A DNA stretch of 6,607 nt from JOPF136 sp035541255 (GTDB taxonomy: Bacteria; Acidobacteriota; Terriglobia; Acidiferrales; UBA7541): the NCBI GenBank assembly GCA_035541255.1, contig DATKNR010000178.1, positions 1 through 6,607 on the forward strand, read 5' to 3'. How positions within the stretch are numbered: the stretch's first letter is position 1; every line of letters starts with the position of its first letter. Below the pieces are notes generated by a model. The model saw only the letters and a program-made list of their open reading frames with translations. It made no database searches and was not told the origin of the DNA. Positions 1 through 5,752 of the stretch are shown in pieces. The position numbers were made by a program, and so were the translations under genes.

Positions 1-1460
1 GCGCCGCGGAACGTAAACAGAGTTCCGCCTCGAGTCAGATCGTACGGCAGCAACGCGGGCTGGAACGACGCGTTCTGCGAATAGCCCGCCGCCGCGCACT
101 GGCTGGGCGCGGTGAGAGATGGTTCCGGCACGGGCACGCCGTTCGAATCCACACACGGAGAATTGAAGGCGGGATCGGTGAGGCCGGTGGTGAAAAATTC
201 GGAAAGCGGAGTGGCCTGAAACTGAATCCCGCCCTTCAACGATTGGCGCCCGTGCGTGTAGGCGAGATCGGTGCGAAATCCGGTGCTGGTCAGGCGGCGC
301 GACTGGGAAAGCGTGGCGGGCTGATCGGAGAGCACGTCCGCCGATGGAAAATAATTCACTCGGTCCTGGCGGGCCCACGCGTTCGCTGTGAGCAGAAGTG
401 AAGGGGAGAGCACGCGGGAAAAAGCGAGCGCGAGATTGAAGCTGGTCATGTGCTGGCGCTGGTCCTGCTCCCCGGCCTGCTGGTCGTAGGTGTTGGGAAC
501 CTGGAACCAGGAGCGCGCGCCGGTCAGGTTCGCGTGGAAGGAAGTTGCCGGGCCGGGCTGCCAGTCGAAGCGGTCGAAAATATTTTCCGCGTTGCCGCGC
601 GCGTGCAGCGGCGCGAATTCCGGCGCGTCGAGAAAACGATGGCTGTCCAGCCCGTCGAGCGCCACAAAATTTCCAAAGGTCTTGGAGCCGGCGGCGAGGG
701 TGAGCGTGGCCGTGGGCGTGTTGAAAGATCCGTAGCCGAGCGAGAGATCGCCGGCGGGCGCCCCGGCGTCGAGTCCGGAGCGCGTGGTCGCTTCCACGAT
801 CAGGCTTGTTTTGTCTCCGAACTCCGCGGGAGGCGCGCCCTGCAGCGTGCGCATTTCCTGCAGCGCGCTGGCGGAAATCTGGTTGGAAAAGATGCGGCTC
901 TGCTGGTCGGAGATGGGCTGGCCGTCCACGCTGAAGGAAGTTTCCGCGTGCTCGCCGAGCGGATGGAAGACGCCGTTCGAGTCCGCCGCCACGCCCGGAG
1001 TGGCGAGCGTAAGGATGGAGCTGAGCGATGCATTCACGCTTTCGCTGGGAAGATTTTGAATCAGGCTGCGGGGGATTTTCGTTTCGGCAACATTGATGGA
1101 GTTTGTGTCCGCGGCCCCTTCCGCCACGGTCACCTCCTGGCTGACGGATTTCAGGGCGAGCGAGATCGTGAAGCGCTGCGTTTCGCCGGGCGCGACAGTG
1201 ATTTTTCGGGAGTCGGGCTGAAAGTCGCGGGCCCGCGTGGTGAGCTGGTAGCCGCCGGGCTCGATGCGATGGAAGCAGAACGCTCCCGTGGCGTCCGAGG
1301 CGGCGGTGAGGTGGGTTTTTCCCGCGGCCAGATCGAGAGTGGCGCCGGCGACGGCTGCGCCGGTCTGGTCCTGCACCACGCCGCAAAGCTCGGCGGGGGG
1401 CGGCTGCTGCGGGCCGAAGGACAGCAGCCAGACGAAAACGACGAGTGCGGCAGAACTCAT
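1..1460 (-). CDS. TonB-dependent receptor, Oar-like, with N-terminal carboxypeptidase-regulatory-like domain (partial, 3' end missing)
   Basis: The minus strand reads without a stop for 486 codons from an ATG at 1460-1458 to the left edge. Residues 1-22 form a hydrophobic leader (MSSAALVVFVWLL) that looks like a signal peptide but has no Lys or Arg in its n-region. Residues 24-105 form a carboxypeptidase-regulatory-like beta-sandwich, seen in the LCGVVQDQTGAAVAGA start and the ATGAFCFHRIEPGGYQL core. Residues 106-230 resemble a TonB plug, with HPLGEHAETSFSVDGQPISDQ at about 166-186 written here only in part as its key run FSVDGQPISD, then PAEFGDKTSLIVEATTRSG at 211-229. From about 235 the alternating pattern suits the start of an outer-membrane beta-barrel. 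Complete members of this class are usually about 800-1,200 residues, so roughly half or more is missing. Such receptors import ligands across the outer membrane using TonB energy; the substrate cannot be read here. No good Shine-Dalgarno sequence precedes the ATG. The upstream in-frame stop is close, so this start is the only reasonable one. Confidence 0.9.
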   Translation of the reverse strand, partial: MSSAALVVFVWLLSFGPQQPPPAELCGVVQDQTGAAVAGATLDLAAGKTHLTAASDATGAFCFHRIEPGGYQLTTRARDFQPDSRKITVAPGETQRFTISLALKSVSQEVTVAEGAADTNSINVAETKIPRSLIQNLPSESVNASLSSILTLATPGVAADSNGVFHPLGEHAETSFSVDGQPISDQQSRIFSNQISASALQEMRTLQGAPPAEFGDKTSLIVEATTRSGLDAGAPAGDLSLGYGSFNTPTATLTLAAGSKTFGNFVALDGLDSHRFLDAPEFAPLHARGNAENIFDRFDWQPGPATSFHANLTGARSWFQVPNTYDQQAGEQDQRQHMTSFNLALAFSRVLSPSLLLTANAWARQDRVNYFPSADVLSDQPATLSQSRRLTSTGFRTDLAYTHGRQSLKGGIQFQATPLSEFFTTGLTDPAFNSPCVDSNGVPVPEPSLTAPSQCAAAGYSQNASFQPALLPYDLTRGGTLFTFRG

Positions 1461-1479
1461 ATACGTCAGATGAAGCCGG

Positions 1480-1509
1480 ATATTAATCTATATTCATAAG
1501 CGAAGTAAA
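1480..1509 (-). promoter_or_regulatory. Tentative promoter for the TonB-dependent receptor
   Basis: On the minus strand a TTTACT hexamer (1509-1504) and a TAATAT hexamer (1485-1480) are 18 bases apart. Each matches the sigma-70 consensus at four of six positions. The stretch is clearly AT-richer than its surroundings. Initiation from it would leave only about a dozen bases before the ATG at 1460, which would fit the missing ribosome binding site. Both hexamers are weak matches and AT-rich DNA gives such matches by chance, so this is a suggestion only. Confidence 0.25.
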
Positions 1510-1603
1510 GTGTGTTTAATGTTGCGGGCGCGGAACGGACAATCAGCGTTGAACCTCACCCGCGAAGGATCGGAGAGCGGCGATGGAGGAGGAAAAACGG
1601 CGA

Positions 1604-1622
1604 AATTCCTGTTTTGGGAATT
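1604..1622. repeat. Short inverted repeat AATTCC / GGAATT
   Basis: AATTCC (1604-1609) and GGAATT (1617-1622) are perfect 6-base complements around a 7-base spacer. The right arm overlaps the first unit of the adjacent 10-base array. It could be an operator-like dyad or a weak hairpin upstream of the receptor gene. No T-run follows directly, so a terminator is unlikely. At this length chance occurrence is quite possible. Confidence 0.3.
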
Positions 1623-1653
1623 GTCGGAAATTAGCGGAAAGATGCGGGAATTG
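1614..1653. repeat. Four contiguous 10-base units, plus-strand consensus nnGGRAAWTn
   Basis: Units at 1614-1623, 1624-1633, 1634-1643 and 1644-1653 follow each other with no gap. Each has GG at positions 3-4 and a purine-rich GGRAA core in the same register. The first and last units share the 8-mer GGGAATTG; the third is the most diverged. A spacing close to one helical turn places the cores on one face of the DNA, as expected for cooperative protein binding, though a decayed tandem duplication would look the same. The array lies 150-195 bases upstream of the receptor start and more than 230 bases past the peptidase stop, so any regulatory role would more likely concern the receptor. The repetition is seen directly; the function is inferred. 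Confidence 0.45.
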
Positions 1654-1673
1654 GAGCGGCGAATCTAGTTAAC

Positions 1674-1686
1674 ATAACATTGTTAT
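1674..1686. promoter_or_regulatory. Perfect AT-rich palindrome, operator-like
   Basis: ATAACA (1674-1679) and TGTTAT (1681-1686) are perfect 6-base complements around one central T. A second palindrome, GTTAAC, adjoins it at 1668-1673. The site stands out as AT-rich within GC-rich DNA and resembles the compact dyads bound by small helix-turn-helix repressors. It lies about 215 bases upstream of the receptor start, far for direct repression of the promoter proposed at 1480-1509. No regulator gene is in the window, so the binding protein, if any, is unknown. Confidence 0.3.
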
Positions 1687-1883
1687 CCGGACGCACTCCG
1701 AACCCCACGGGAGGTGCCGGGGAAGGGTCCGCAGCCGGGTGAATGACCACTCGGGAACCCGGGGAAGAACGACGCCGCCATCCCCGAAACTCCGGGAGGC
1801 GGCAGTGCGAAATCAAAACACCTGGCCGAGGCGACCCGGAGGGGGATCCACAGCCGGAAAATTGCTGACCGAGGCTGACCGGG

Positions 1884-3944
1884 TTACCAGACGCGGCACA
1901 CTTTACCTGCCGGTTTGGTCATGGGCTGGCCGACCTTGCAGGAGAAGGCCTGCTGGAATTCAGGCATGTTGGTGACGACGCCGTTGATGCGGTACTCGGC
2001 GGGCGAATGGGGATCGGTCTGGGCGCGGACGCGCAAATCCTCCGGCCGCTCATTGGCGCAGGCCCACTGCGCGAAGCCGATGAAGAAGCGCTGGTCCGGA
2101 GTGAGACCGTCTATACTGTCCAGTTTCTTACCTTTTGTAGCATCTTTCCAGGCCATGTAGGCGAGGATTTCGCCGCCCAGGTCCGCGACGTCTTCGCCGA
2201 GGGTGAGCTTGCTGTTGATGTGAATATCGTCGACGACGACGTAGCTCGCGTACTGATCCTCGACGCAGCTGGTGCGCGCGTCGAATTTTTCGCGGTCGTC
2301 TTTCGTCCACCAATTGCGCAGGTTGCCTTTAGCGTCGAACTGGCTGCCCTCGTCGTCGAAGGCGTGGGTGAGCTCGTGGCCGATGGTGCCGCCGGTGTCG
2401 CCATAGTTGGGCGCGGCATCGATTTTGGGGTCGTAGAGCGGGGGCTGAAGGACGCCGGCGGGGAAATTGATGTCGTTCATCTGCGGATCGTAGTACGCGT
2501 CCACGGTGGGCGCGGGGATGAGCCACTCGCCGTGATCCACGGGCTTGCCGATTTTGTTGATCTGGCGATGGCTTTCGAAGGCCGCGGCGCGCTGCATGTT
2601 GCCGGCAAAATCGGTGCGCGAGATCTGCAGCGAAGAATAGTCGCGCCATTTATCGGGATAGCCGATCTTGTTGCGGATGCCGGCGAGCTTCAGGAGCGCC
2701 TCTTTTTTCGTCTCGGGGCTCATCCAGTCGAGCGCGCCGATGCGTTGGCCCATGGCGGCTTCAATGCGCTTGACCATATCGAGCGTATCGGCCTTGAGCT
2801 GCGGAGGAAACACGCGGGCGACGTAGGCCTGTCCGAGCGCGTCGTCCAGATTGTGGTTCGTGTAGCTCACGCAGCGCTTCCAGCGGGCCTGCTGTTCCTT
2901 GGCGCCGCGCAGGTACTTGCGATAGAAATCGAAATTCTCGGTGACGAACGCGGACGAAAGATACGGCGAAGCGGCATTGGCGACGTGGAAGCGCAGATAA
3001 GTCTGGAGAGTGGAGATGGGCTCAGAGGTCAGCAGCGCGTTGAATTCCTTGTAGTAGCCGGGCGTATCCACATTGACGATGGTGAAGGGGGGATATCCTG
3101 CCTCGCGGTAATAGGATTTCCAGTCGAAATCCGGCGCGAGGGTTTCCAGCTCGGCGGGCGACATTCTGTGCTTCAGGTTGTAGGGATTGCGGCGCTCGAC
3201 GCGGGTGAGCTGTGATCTGGCCATAGTGGTTTCGAGATTCATGAGCGTGGCGGCGTCGCGTTGCGCGTCCGCGGAAGTCTCGCCGAGCAGTTCGAAGACC
3301 TTGCGCACGTGCGCCAGGTAGCGCTCGCGCGTTTCCTTGGATTTCGCATCATCCTTCGTGTAGTAGTCGCGGTCGGGCAGGCCGAGGCCGCCCTGGTCGA
3401 GTTCGGCGATGACCTGCTCGGAGTTGTCGGGGTCCTGCGAAGATCCGGCGGCGAAGAAAATCGAGCGGCCATAGTCGAGCTGGAGGCGCGCGATGAGGGG
3501 AGCGAGCTGGCGCGCGGAAGTGAGTTTTGCGATGGCCTGGAGCTGGGACTCGATGGGAGCGGCGCCGCGCTTTTCCGCTCCGGCTTCATCCATGCACGCG
3601 GCGTAGAAGTCGCCGATTTCACGAGTCACCTGGTTGCGGCCGGGAGAATCGACGGCCGCTTGTTCCAGGATGCCGTGCAGAAAATTCAGATTGTCTTCGA
3701 ACAGCTTGCCGTAAACGGACCAACTGGTCTGGTCGGGAGGAATGGGATTGCGGCGCTGCCAGCCGGCACAGGCGTATTTGTAGAAATTTACGCAGGGGTC
3801 CACGGAGCGGTCCATGGAGGTGAGATCGAGGCTGGGGGAATAGGGGAGAACGGGTTCCTGCGATTTCTTTTCGGGCTGGGACTGGGCCGAAGCAGTGAGA
3901 GCCGCGGCAGCGAGAATCACGGCGAGAGACAGAGCGCGTCGCAT
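1884..3944 (-). CDS. Secreted M13 family zinc metallopeptidase (neprilysin/PepO-like)
   Basis: This complete 686-residue protein is a neprilysin-type endopeptidase that cleaves oligopeptides on the amino side of hydrophobic residues, probably in the periplasm or outside the cell. A signal peptide is clear: MRR, a hydrophobic Ala/Leu core, and a likely cut after TASA near residue 20. The M13 N-terminal domain (about 45-420) begins with the family pattern DPCVNFYKYACAGW. The catalytic domain follows, with zinc motif HELTH (H523, E524, H527), third zinc ligand E584 and D588 in GEDVAD, H646 in DPHSP, R652 in EYR, and the C-terminal CRVW signature. The substrate-contact motif reads DAYY (482-485) where neprilysin has NAFY. 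Length is normal for the family (about 650-750). The ATG at 3944 is chosen because GGAGG sits 8 bases upstream; an in-frame GTG immediately before it (3947) is the alternative. The neighbouring receptor might import peptide products, but the gap of 423 bases argues against one operon. Stop is TAA at 1884. Confidence 0.96.
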   Translation of the reverse strand: MRRALSLAVILAAAALTASAQSQPEKKSQEPVLPYSPSLDLTSMDRSVDPCVNFYKYACAGWQRRNPIPPDQTSWSVYGKLFEDNLNFLHGILEQAAVDSPGRNQVTREIGDFYAACMDEAGAEKRGAAPIESQLQAIAKLTSARQLAPLIARLQLDYGRSIFFAAGSSQDPDNSEQVIAELDQGGLGLPDRDYYTKDDAKSKETRERYLAHVRKVFELLGETSADAQRDAATLMNLETTMARSQLTRVERRNPYNLKHRMSPAELETLAPDFDWKSYYREAGYPPFTIVNVDTPGYYKEFNALLTSEPISTLQTYLRFHVANAASPYLSSAFVTENFDFYRKYLRGAKEQQARWKRCVSYTNHNLDDALGQAYVARVFPPQLKADTLDMVKRIEAAMGQRIGALDWMSPETKKEALLKLAGIRNKIGYPDKWRDYSSLQISRTDFAGNMQRAAAFESHRQINKIGKPVDHGEWLIPAPTVDAYYDPQMNDINFPAGVLQPPLYDPKIDAAPNYGDTGGTIGHELTHAFDDEGSQFDAKGNLRNWWTKDDREKFDARTSCVEDQYASYVVVDDIHINSKLTLGEDVADLGGEILAYMAWKDATKGKKLDSIDGLTPDQRFFIGFAQWACANERPEDLRVRAQTDPHSPAEYRINGVVTNMPEFQQAFSCKVGQPMTKPAGKVCRVW

Positions 3945-3952
3945 CACAAATG

Positions 3953-3957
3953 CCTCC
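3953..3957 (-). promoter_or_regulatory. Ribosome binding site of the M13 peptidase
   Basis: GGAGG on the minus strand lies 8 bases before the ATG at 3944 and 5 bases before the GTG at 3947. The 8-base spacing is the more usual, so it favours the ATG. It is the strongest Shine-Dalgarno match seen in the window. Confidence 0.75.
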
Positions 3958-4010
3958 AGGATGGTGCCGAGCCAGAGAATACTACCAGACGTGAAGGGGA
4001 CATCGGAGTT

Positions 4011-4027
4011 TCCTGACAGGTTCAGGA
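4011..4027 (-). other. Small hairpin between the propeller gene and the M13 peptidase
   Basis: TCCTGA and TCAGGA form a 6-base perfect stem around a 5-base loop, starting 10 bases after the stop codon of the upstream gene (TGA at 4037-4039). The position suits a transcript end or a processing site, but no T-run follows on the transcribed strand, so it is not a standard intrinsic terminator. It leaves open whether the peptidase is cotranscribed with the gene before it. Confidence 0.3.
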
Positions 4028-4036
4028 GGCGGGGGA

Positions 4037-5053
4037 TCAGAGAGGAAGCTGGGCGCCCTGGACGTCCCAGTCTAGGGCGTAGAGCACCGAACCGGTGACG
4101 AGATAGGAGCGCCGCGAAGGAAGCAGCGCAAGACCGACCAGCCCGCTGCCGGAAACGACGACATCGGCTTTGCCCTGCGGAGTGACGCGGACGATGCCGC
4201 GGCGGCCGGCGTAGGATGCGGCGACGTAGAGATTCGAGGCGGCATCGAAGGCCATGCCCTGGGGGCGGCCCAGGCCGCGGAAGTAGGAACTGACCTCTCC
4301 GTTCGAGGTGATGCGCAAAATGCGGTCGAAGCTGGAGGTGGTGGGGCCGGAAACAAAGAGATCGCCGGCGGCGCTAAAGGCCAGGTGATAGGCGGAAATG
4401 GAAGGCTCGAGAGTGGCGAAGACGAGAATCTGCCTGTCCGGATAGATTTTGAAAATCGTGCCGCTGCGGTCGCCGCAATAAAGAGCGCCCTGTTTATCGA
4501 AAGCCAGACCGGTGGCGATGCCCATGCCCTCGACCCAGCGCTGAGCGCGTCCGTCGGGAGTGATGCGGTGAATGGTGCCGTCGTGGCGGCAGGAGACGTA
4601 GAGAGTGCCTTCTCGGTCGAGGGCCATCCCGGTGGGATTCATCAGCTCGGTGGCGAAGGGCTTGACGAGAAAGTTCGGAGTGATCTTGTAAAGCGAGACG
4701 GGAACCTTCTGCCCGCGCTGGCCGCTGAAGGTAACGTAAACGTTTCCATCAGTATCGACGGCGGGATTGGCGACGGGATGGAGATTGTCCGCGACGTTGA
4801 TTCCCACGGCGAACTGGAACTTCTTGCTTTCGCCCTGAAGGTTGGCCACGCGCAGCTCGCCGGAGGCGCCTTCCGGAACGCGAACCACCAGGCGGTTTTC
4901 TGTGCAGAGGATCAGGCTGCCTTCGTTCTCACCAAAGTGAACGGTGGGCCGGGCGCCATTGCGATGAGTGAAGCCGGCGCCATAGATGGCCACTTCTCCG
5001 CCGGGAATTGCGGCGGCGGGAGCGACGCGCTCAATTGTGGGGCGGTCGGACAT
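4037..5053 (-). CDS. IPT/TIG domain plus six-bladed NHL/SMP-30-like beta-propeller protein
   Basis: This is a complete 338-residue protein of unknown function. Residues 5-82 look like an IPT/TIG immunoglobulin-like domain: PTIERVAPAAAIPGGEVAIYGAGF is the typical opening (P-x-x-PGG-x-V-x-I-x-GxGF), ending in a GELRVANLQG strand. Residues 91-328 hold about six propeller blades, each with a G-x-A-x-D-xxG-xLYV-type core, for example TGMALDREGTLYVS (141-154), TGLAFDKQGALYC (181-193) and QGMAFDAASNLYVA (265-278). NHL and SMP-30/gluconolactonase repeats both fit; the latter name is often transferred without evidence of lactonase activity, so I assign no reaction. No signal peptide, membrane segment or lipobox is visible, so it appears cytoplasmic, which is uncommon for IPT domains. 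It may act as a binding scaffold. The ATG at 5053 has GGTGGA 8 bases upstream, which supports this start. The gene lies 130 bases after pgpA, with repeats between. Confidence 0.85.
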   Translation of the reverse strand: MSDRPTIERVAPAAAIPGGEVAIYGAGFTHRNGARPTVHFGENEGSLILCTENRLVVRVPEGASGELRVANLQGESKKFQFAVGINVADNLHPVANPAVDTDGNVYVTFSGQRGQKVPVSLYKITPNFLVKPFATELMNPTGMALDREGTLYVSCRHDGTIHRITPDGRAQRWVEGMGIATGLAFDKQGALYCGDRSGTIFKIYPDRQILVFATLEPSISAYHLAFSAAGDLFVSGPTTSSFDRILRITSNGEVSSYFRGLGRPQGMAFDAASNLYVAASYAGRRGIVRVTPQGKADVVVSGSGLVGLALLPSRRSYLVTGSVLYALDWDVQGAQLPL

Positions 5054-5061
5054 TTTTCAAA

Positions 5062-5067
5062 TCCACC
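5062..5067 (-). promoter_or_regulatory. Ribosome binding site of the propeller gene
   Basis: GGTGGA on the minus strand is 8 bases before the ATG at 5053. It is an imperfect but well-placed Shine-Dalgarno match and decides the start, because no better start codon with a ribosome site is seen nearby. Confidence 0.55.
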
Positions 5068-5095
5068 CGGCGTCCAGCAGAGAGTCGAAGCAACG

Positions 5096-5121
5096 GCGCA
5101 CAGGCTAAAAGCCTGTGCTAC
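5096..5121 (-). repeat. REP-like palindromic repeat, copy 1
   Basis: This 26-base element is identical to the copy at 5152-5177. Its core is a perfect 8-base stem, GCACAGGC with GCCTGTGC, around a 5-base A/T loop; the T and A at the loop edges can add a ninth pair. Read on the minus strand it begins GTAG, like the tetranucleotide that heads many REP elements mobilised by RAYT transposases, although here the last G of GTAG is also the first base of the stem. It lies between pgpA and the propeller gene, in the same orientation as both. It could also be a transcript-stabilising or processing hairpin; no T-run follows, so a plain intrinsic terminator is unlikely. Confidence 0.85.
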
Positions 5122-5151
5122 TCGAAGCACCGACAGCGAGCCGAAACTGCT

Positions 5152-5177
5152 GCGCACAGGCTAAAAGCCTGTGCTAC
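5152..5177 (-). repeat. REP-like palindromic repeat, copy 2
   Basis: This is an exact 26-base duplicate of copy 1, in direct orientation and 56 bases away start to start, with a 30-base spacer between the copies. It has the same 8-base stem and the same GTAG at the minus-strand 5' end. It begins 6 bases after the pgpA stop codon, so the pgpA transcript would carry this hairpin immediately behind the coding region. The two copies could also pair with each other as a longer cruciform or RNA structure. Confidence 0.85.
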
Positions 5178-5183
5178 GAAAAC

Positions 5184-5741
5184 CTAAAAGCCGAGGCCGT
5201 GGGCAAGCCACAGACACGCGGCGGCGTACAAACCGGCGACCCAGTCGTCCACCATGATGCCCCATCCGCCCGGAAGCGATTCCACGCTGCGGGCAGGGAA
5301 GGGCTTGGTGATGTCGAAAACTCGAAAAAGTATAAGACCCGCCAGAAAAGATTTCCACCCGGCCGCGGCACCGAGCATAGCCGGGCCCAGGAGAAAGGCA
5401 AGCCACTGGCCGGAAACCTCGTCAATCACCACTTCCTGCGGGTCTTTTCTCCCTGCGGCACGCTCCACGCGGCCGGCGGCGAAGACCCCGGCGGCGCTGA
5501 GCAGAAGCCACCAAAGAAAGGGATCGAGGAGATAGGCGCTGACTTTGTGGGCGTCGAACGGGAAGGTGCGCAGTTCAAGCGCAGCGAACATCCAGGCCAG
5601 CGCCACTCCGGCGAGCGAGCCCCAGGTGCCGGGCGCCTTGGGCAGTCTGCCCAGACCGAACGCGGTGGCGAGCCAGTAGGAAAAACCGGAGGGATGTGTG
5701 CCGGTAGGATTCGGCGGAGGGACTGAGGGAGATTCGCTCAT
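5184..5741 (-). CDS. pgpA: Phosphatidylglycerophosphatase A
   Basis: PgpA removes the phosphate from phosphatidylglycerophosphate to give phosphatidylglycerol, the last step of its synthesis, in the inner membrane. The 185-residue product shows all the family blocks in order: GLGRLPKAPGTWGS (29-42), KDPQEVVIDEVSGQ (99-112) with the conserved acidic residues, FRVFDITKP (139-147) and GGWGIMVDDWVAG (158-170). Hydrophobic segments at about 43-55, 74-90, 114-140 and 165-180 fit a small multi-pass membrane protein. Length is slightly above the usual 155-175 because of a Pro/Ser-rich N-terminal tail of about 18 residues. The ATG at 5741 is 11 bases after the rimO stop with no good Shine-Dalgarno, which suggests coupled translation from rimO. 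The TAG stop at 5186-5184 lies inside a 9-base match to the core of the neighbouring repeats. E. coli has three unrelated PGP phosphatases, but these motifs point to PgpA only. Confidence 0.95.
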   Translation of the reverse strand: MSESPSVPPPNPTGTHPSGFSYWLATAFGLGRLPKAPGTWGSLAGVALAWMFAALELRTFPFDAHKVSAYLLDPFLWWLLLSAAGVFAAGRVERAAGRKDPQEVVIDEVSGQWLAFLLGPAMLGAAAGWKSFLAGLILFRVFDITKPFPARSVESLPGGWGIMVDDWVAGLYAAACLWLAHGLGF

Positions 5742-5752
5742 TGCAGATGCGG

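Larger units (their letters stand above)
1461..1883. other. Gene-free intergenic region between the M13 peptidase and the TonB-dependent receptor
   Basis: I see no convincing gene in this 423-base gap. The one short minus-strand reading frame (about 61 codons) has a non-ATG start, an Arg/Pro-rich composition and no recognisable motif. The half near the receptor is AT-richer and holds a possible promoter, four tandem 10-base units and a palindrome, listed separately. The half next to the peptidase stop is GC-rich. It contains short inverted repeats (for example CCGGGT at 1735-1740 with ACCCGG at 1757-1762) and a CTGACC direct repeat (1865-1870, 1875-1880). None of the inverted repeats is followed by a T-run on the transcribed strand, so no intrinsic terminator can be called for the peptidase gene. 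Confidence 0.6.

Noticed and set aside
450..1499. A 349-codon open frame on the plus strand
   Set aside because: It is antisense to the TonB-dependent receptor. The minus-strand product shows a regulatory-like domain and plug, while this product is Arg/Gly/Glu-rich and unrecognisable.
1735..1762. Intrinsic terminator for the M13 gene from the CCGGGT/ACCCGG inverted repeat
   Set aside because: The arms are 16 bases apart, the stem is only 6 base pairs, and no T-run follows on the transcribed strand.
1631..1816. A possible small gene of about 61 codons in the long intergenic gap
   Set aside because: It needs a non-ATG start, has no ribosome site, is Arg/Pro-rich, and crosses the palindrome and phased array. 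Nothing supports translation.
2007..3215. A 402-codon open frame on the plus strand
   Set aside because: It is antisense to the M13 peptidase, whose zinc motif and C-terminal signature prove the minus strand. The long opposite frame follows from high GC content and codon bias; its product shows no family motif.
3261..4016. A 251-codon plus-strand open frame
   Set aside because: It overlaps the N-terminal half of the M13 peptidase on the other strand, including its signal peptide, and has no recognisable domain.
4385..5164. A 259-codon plus-strand open frame
   Set aside because: It is antisense to the propeller gene and continues through the repeats; the minus-strand gene has domains and a ribosome site.
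5096..5177. CRISPR array
   Set aside because: There are only two copies, strongly palindromic, with one 30-base spacer, no further units and no cas genes. A REP-like pair explains it better.
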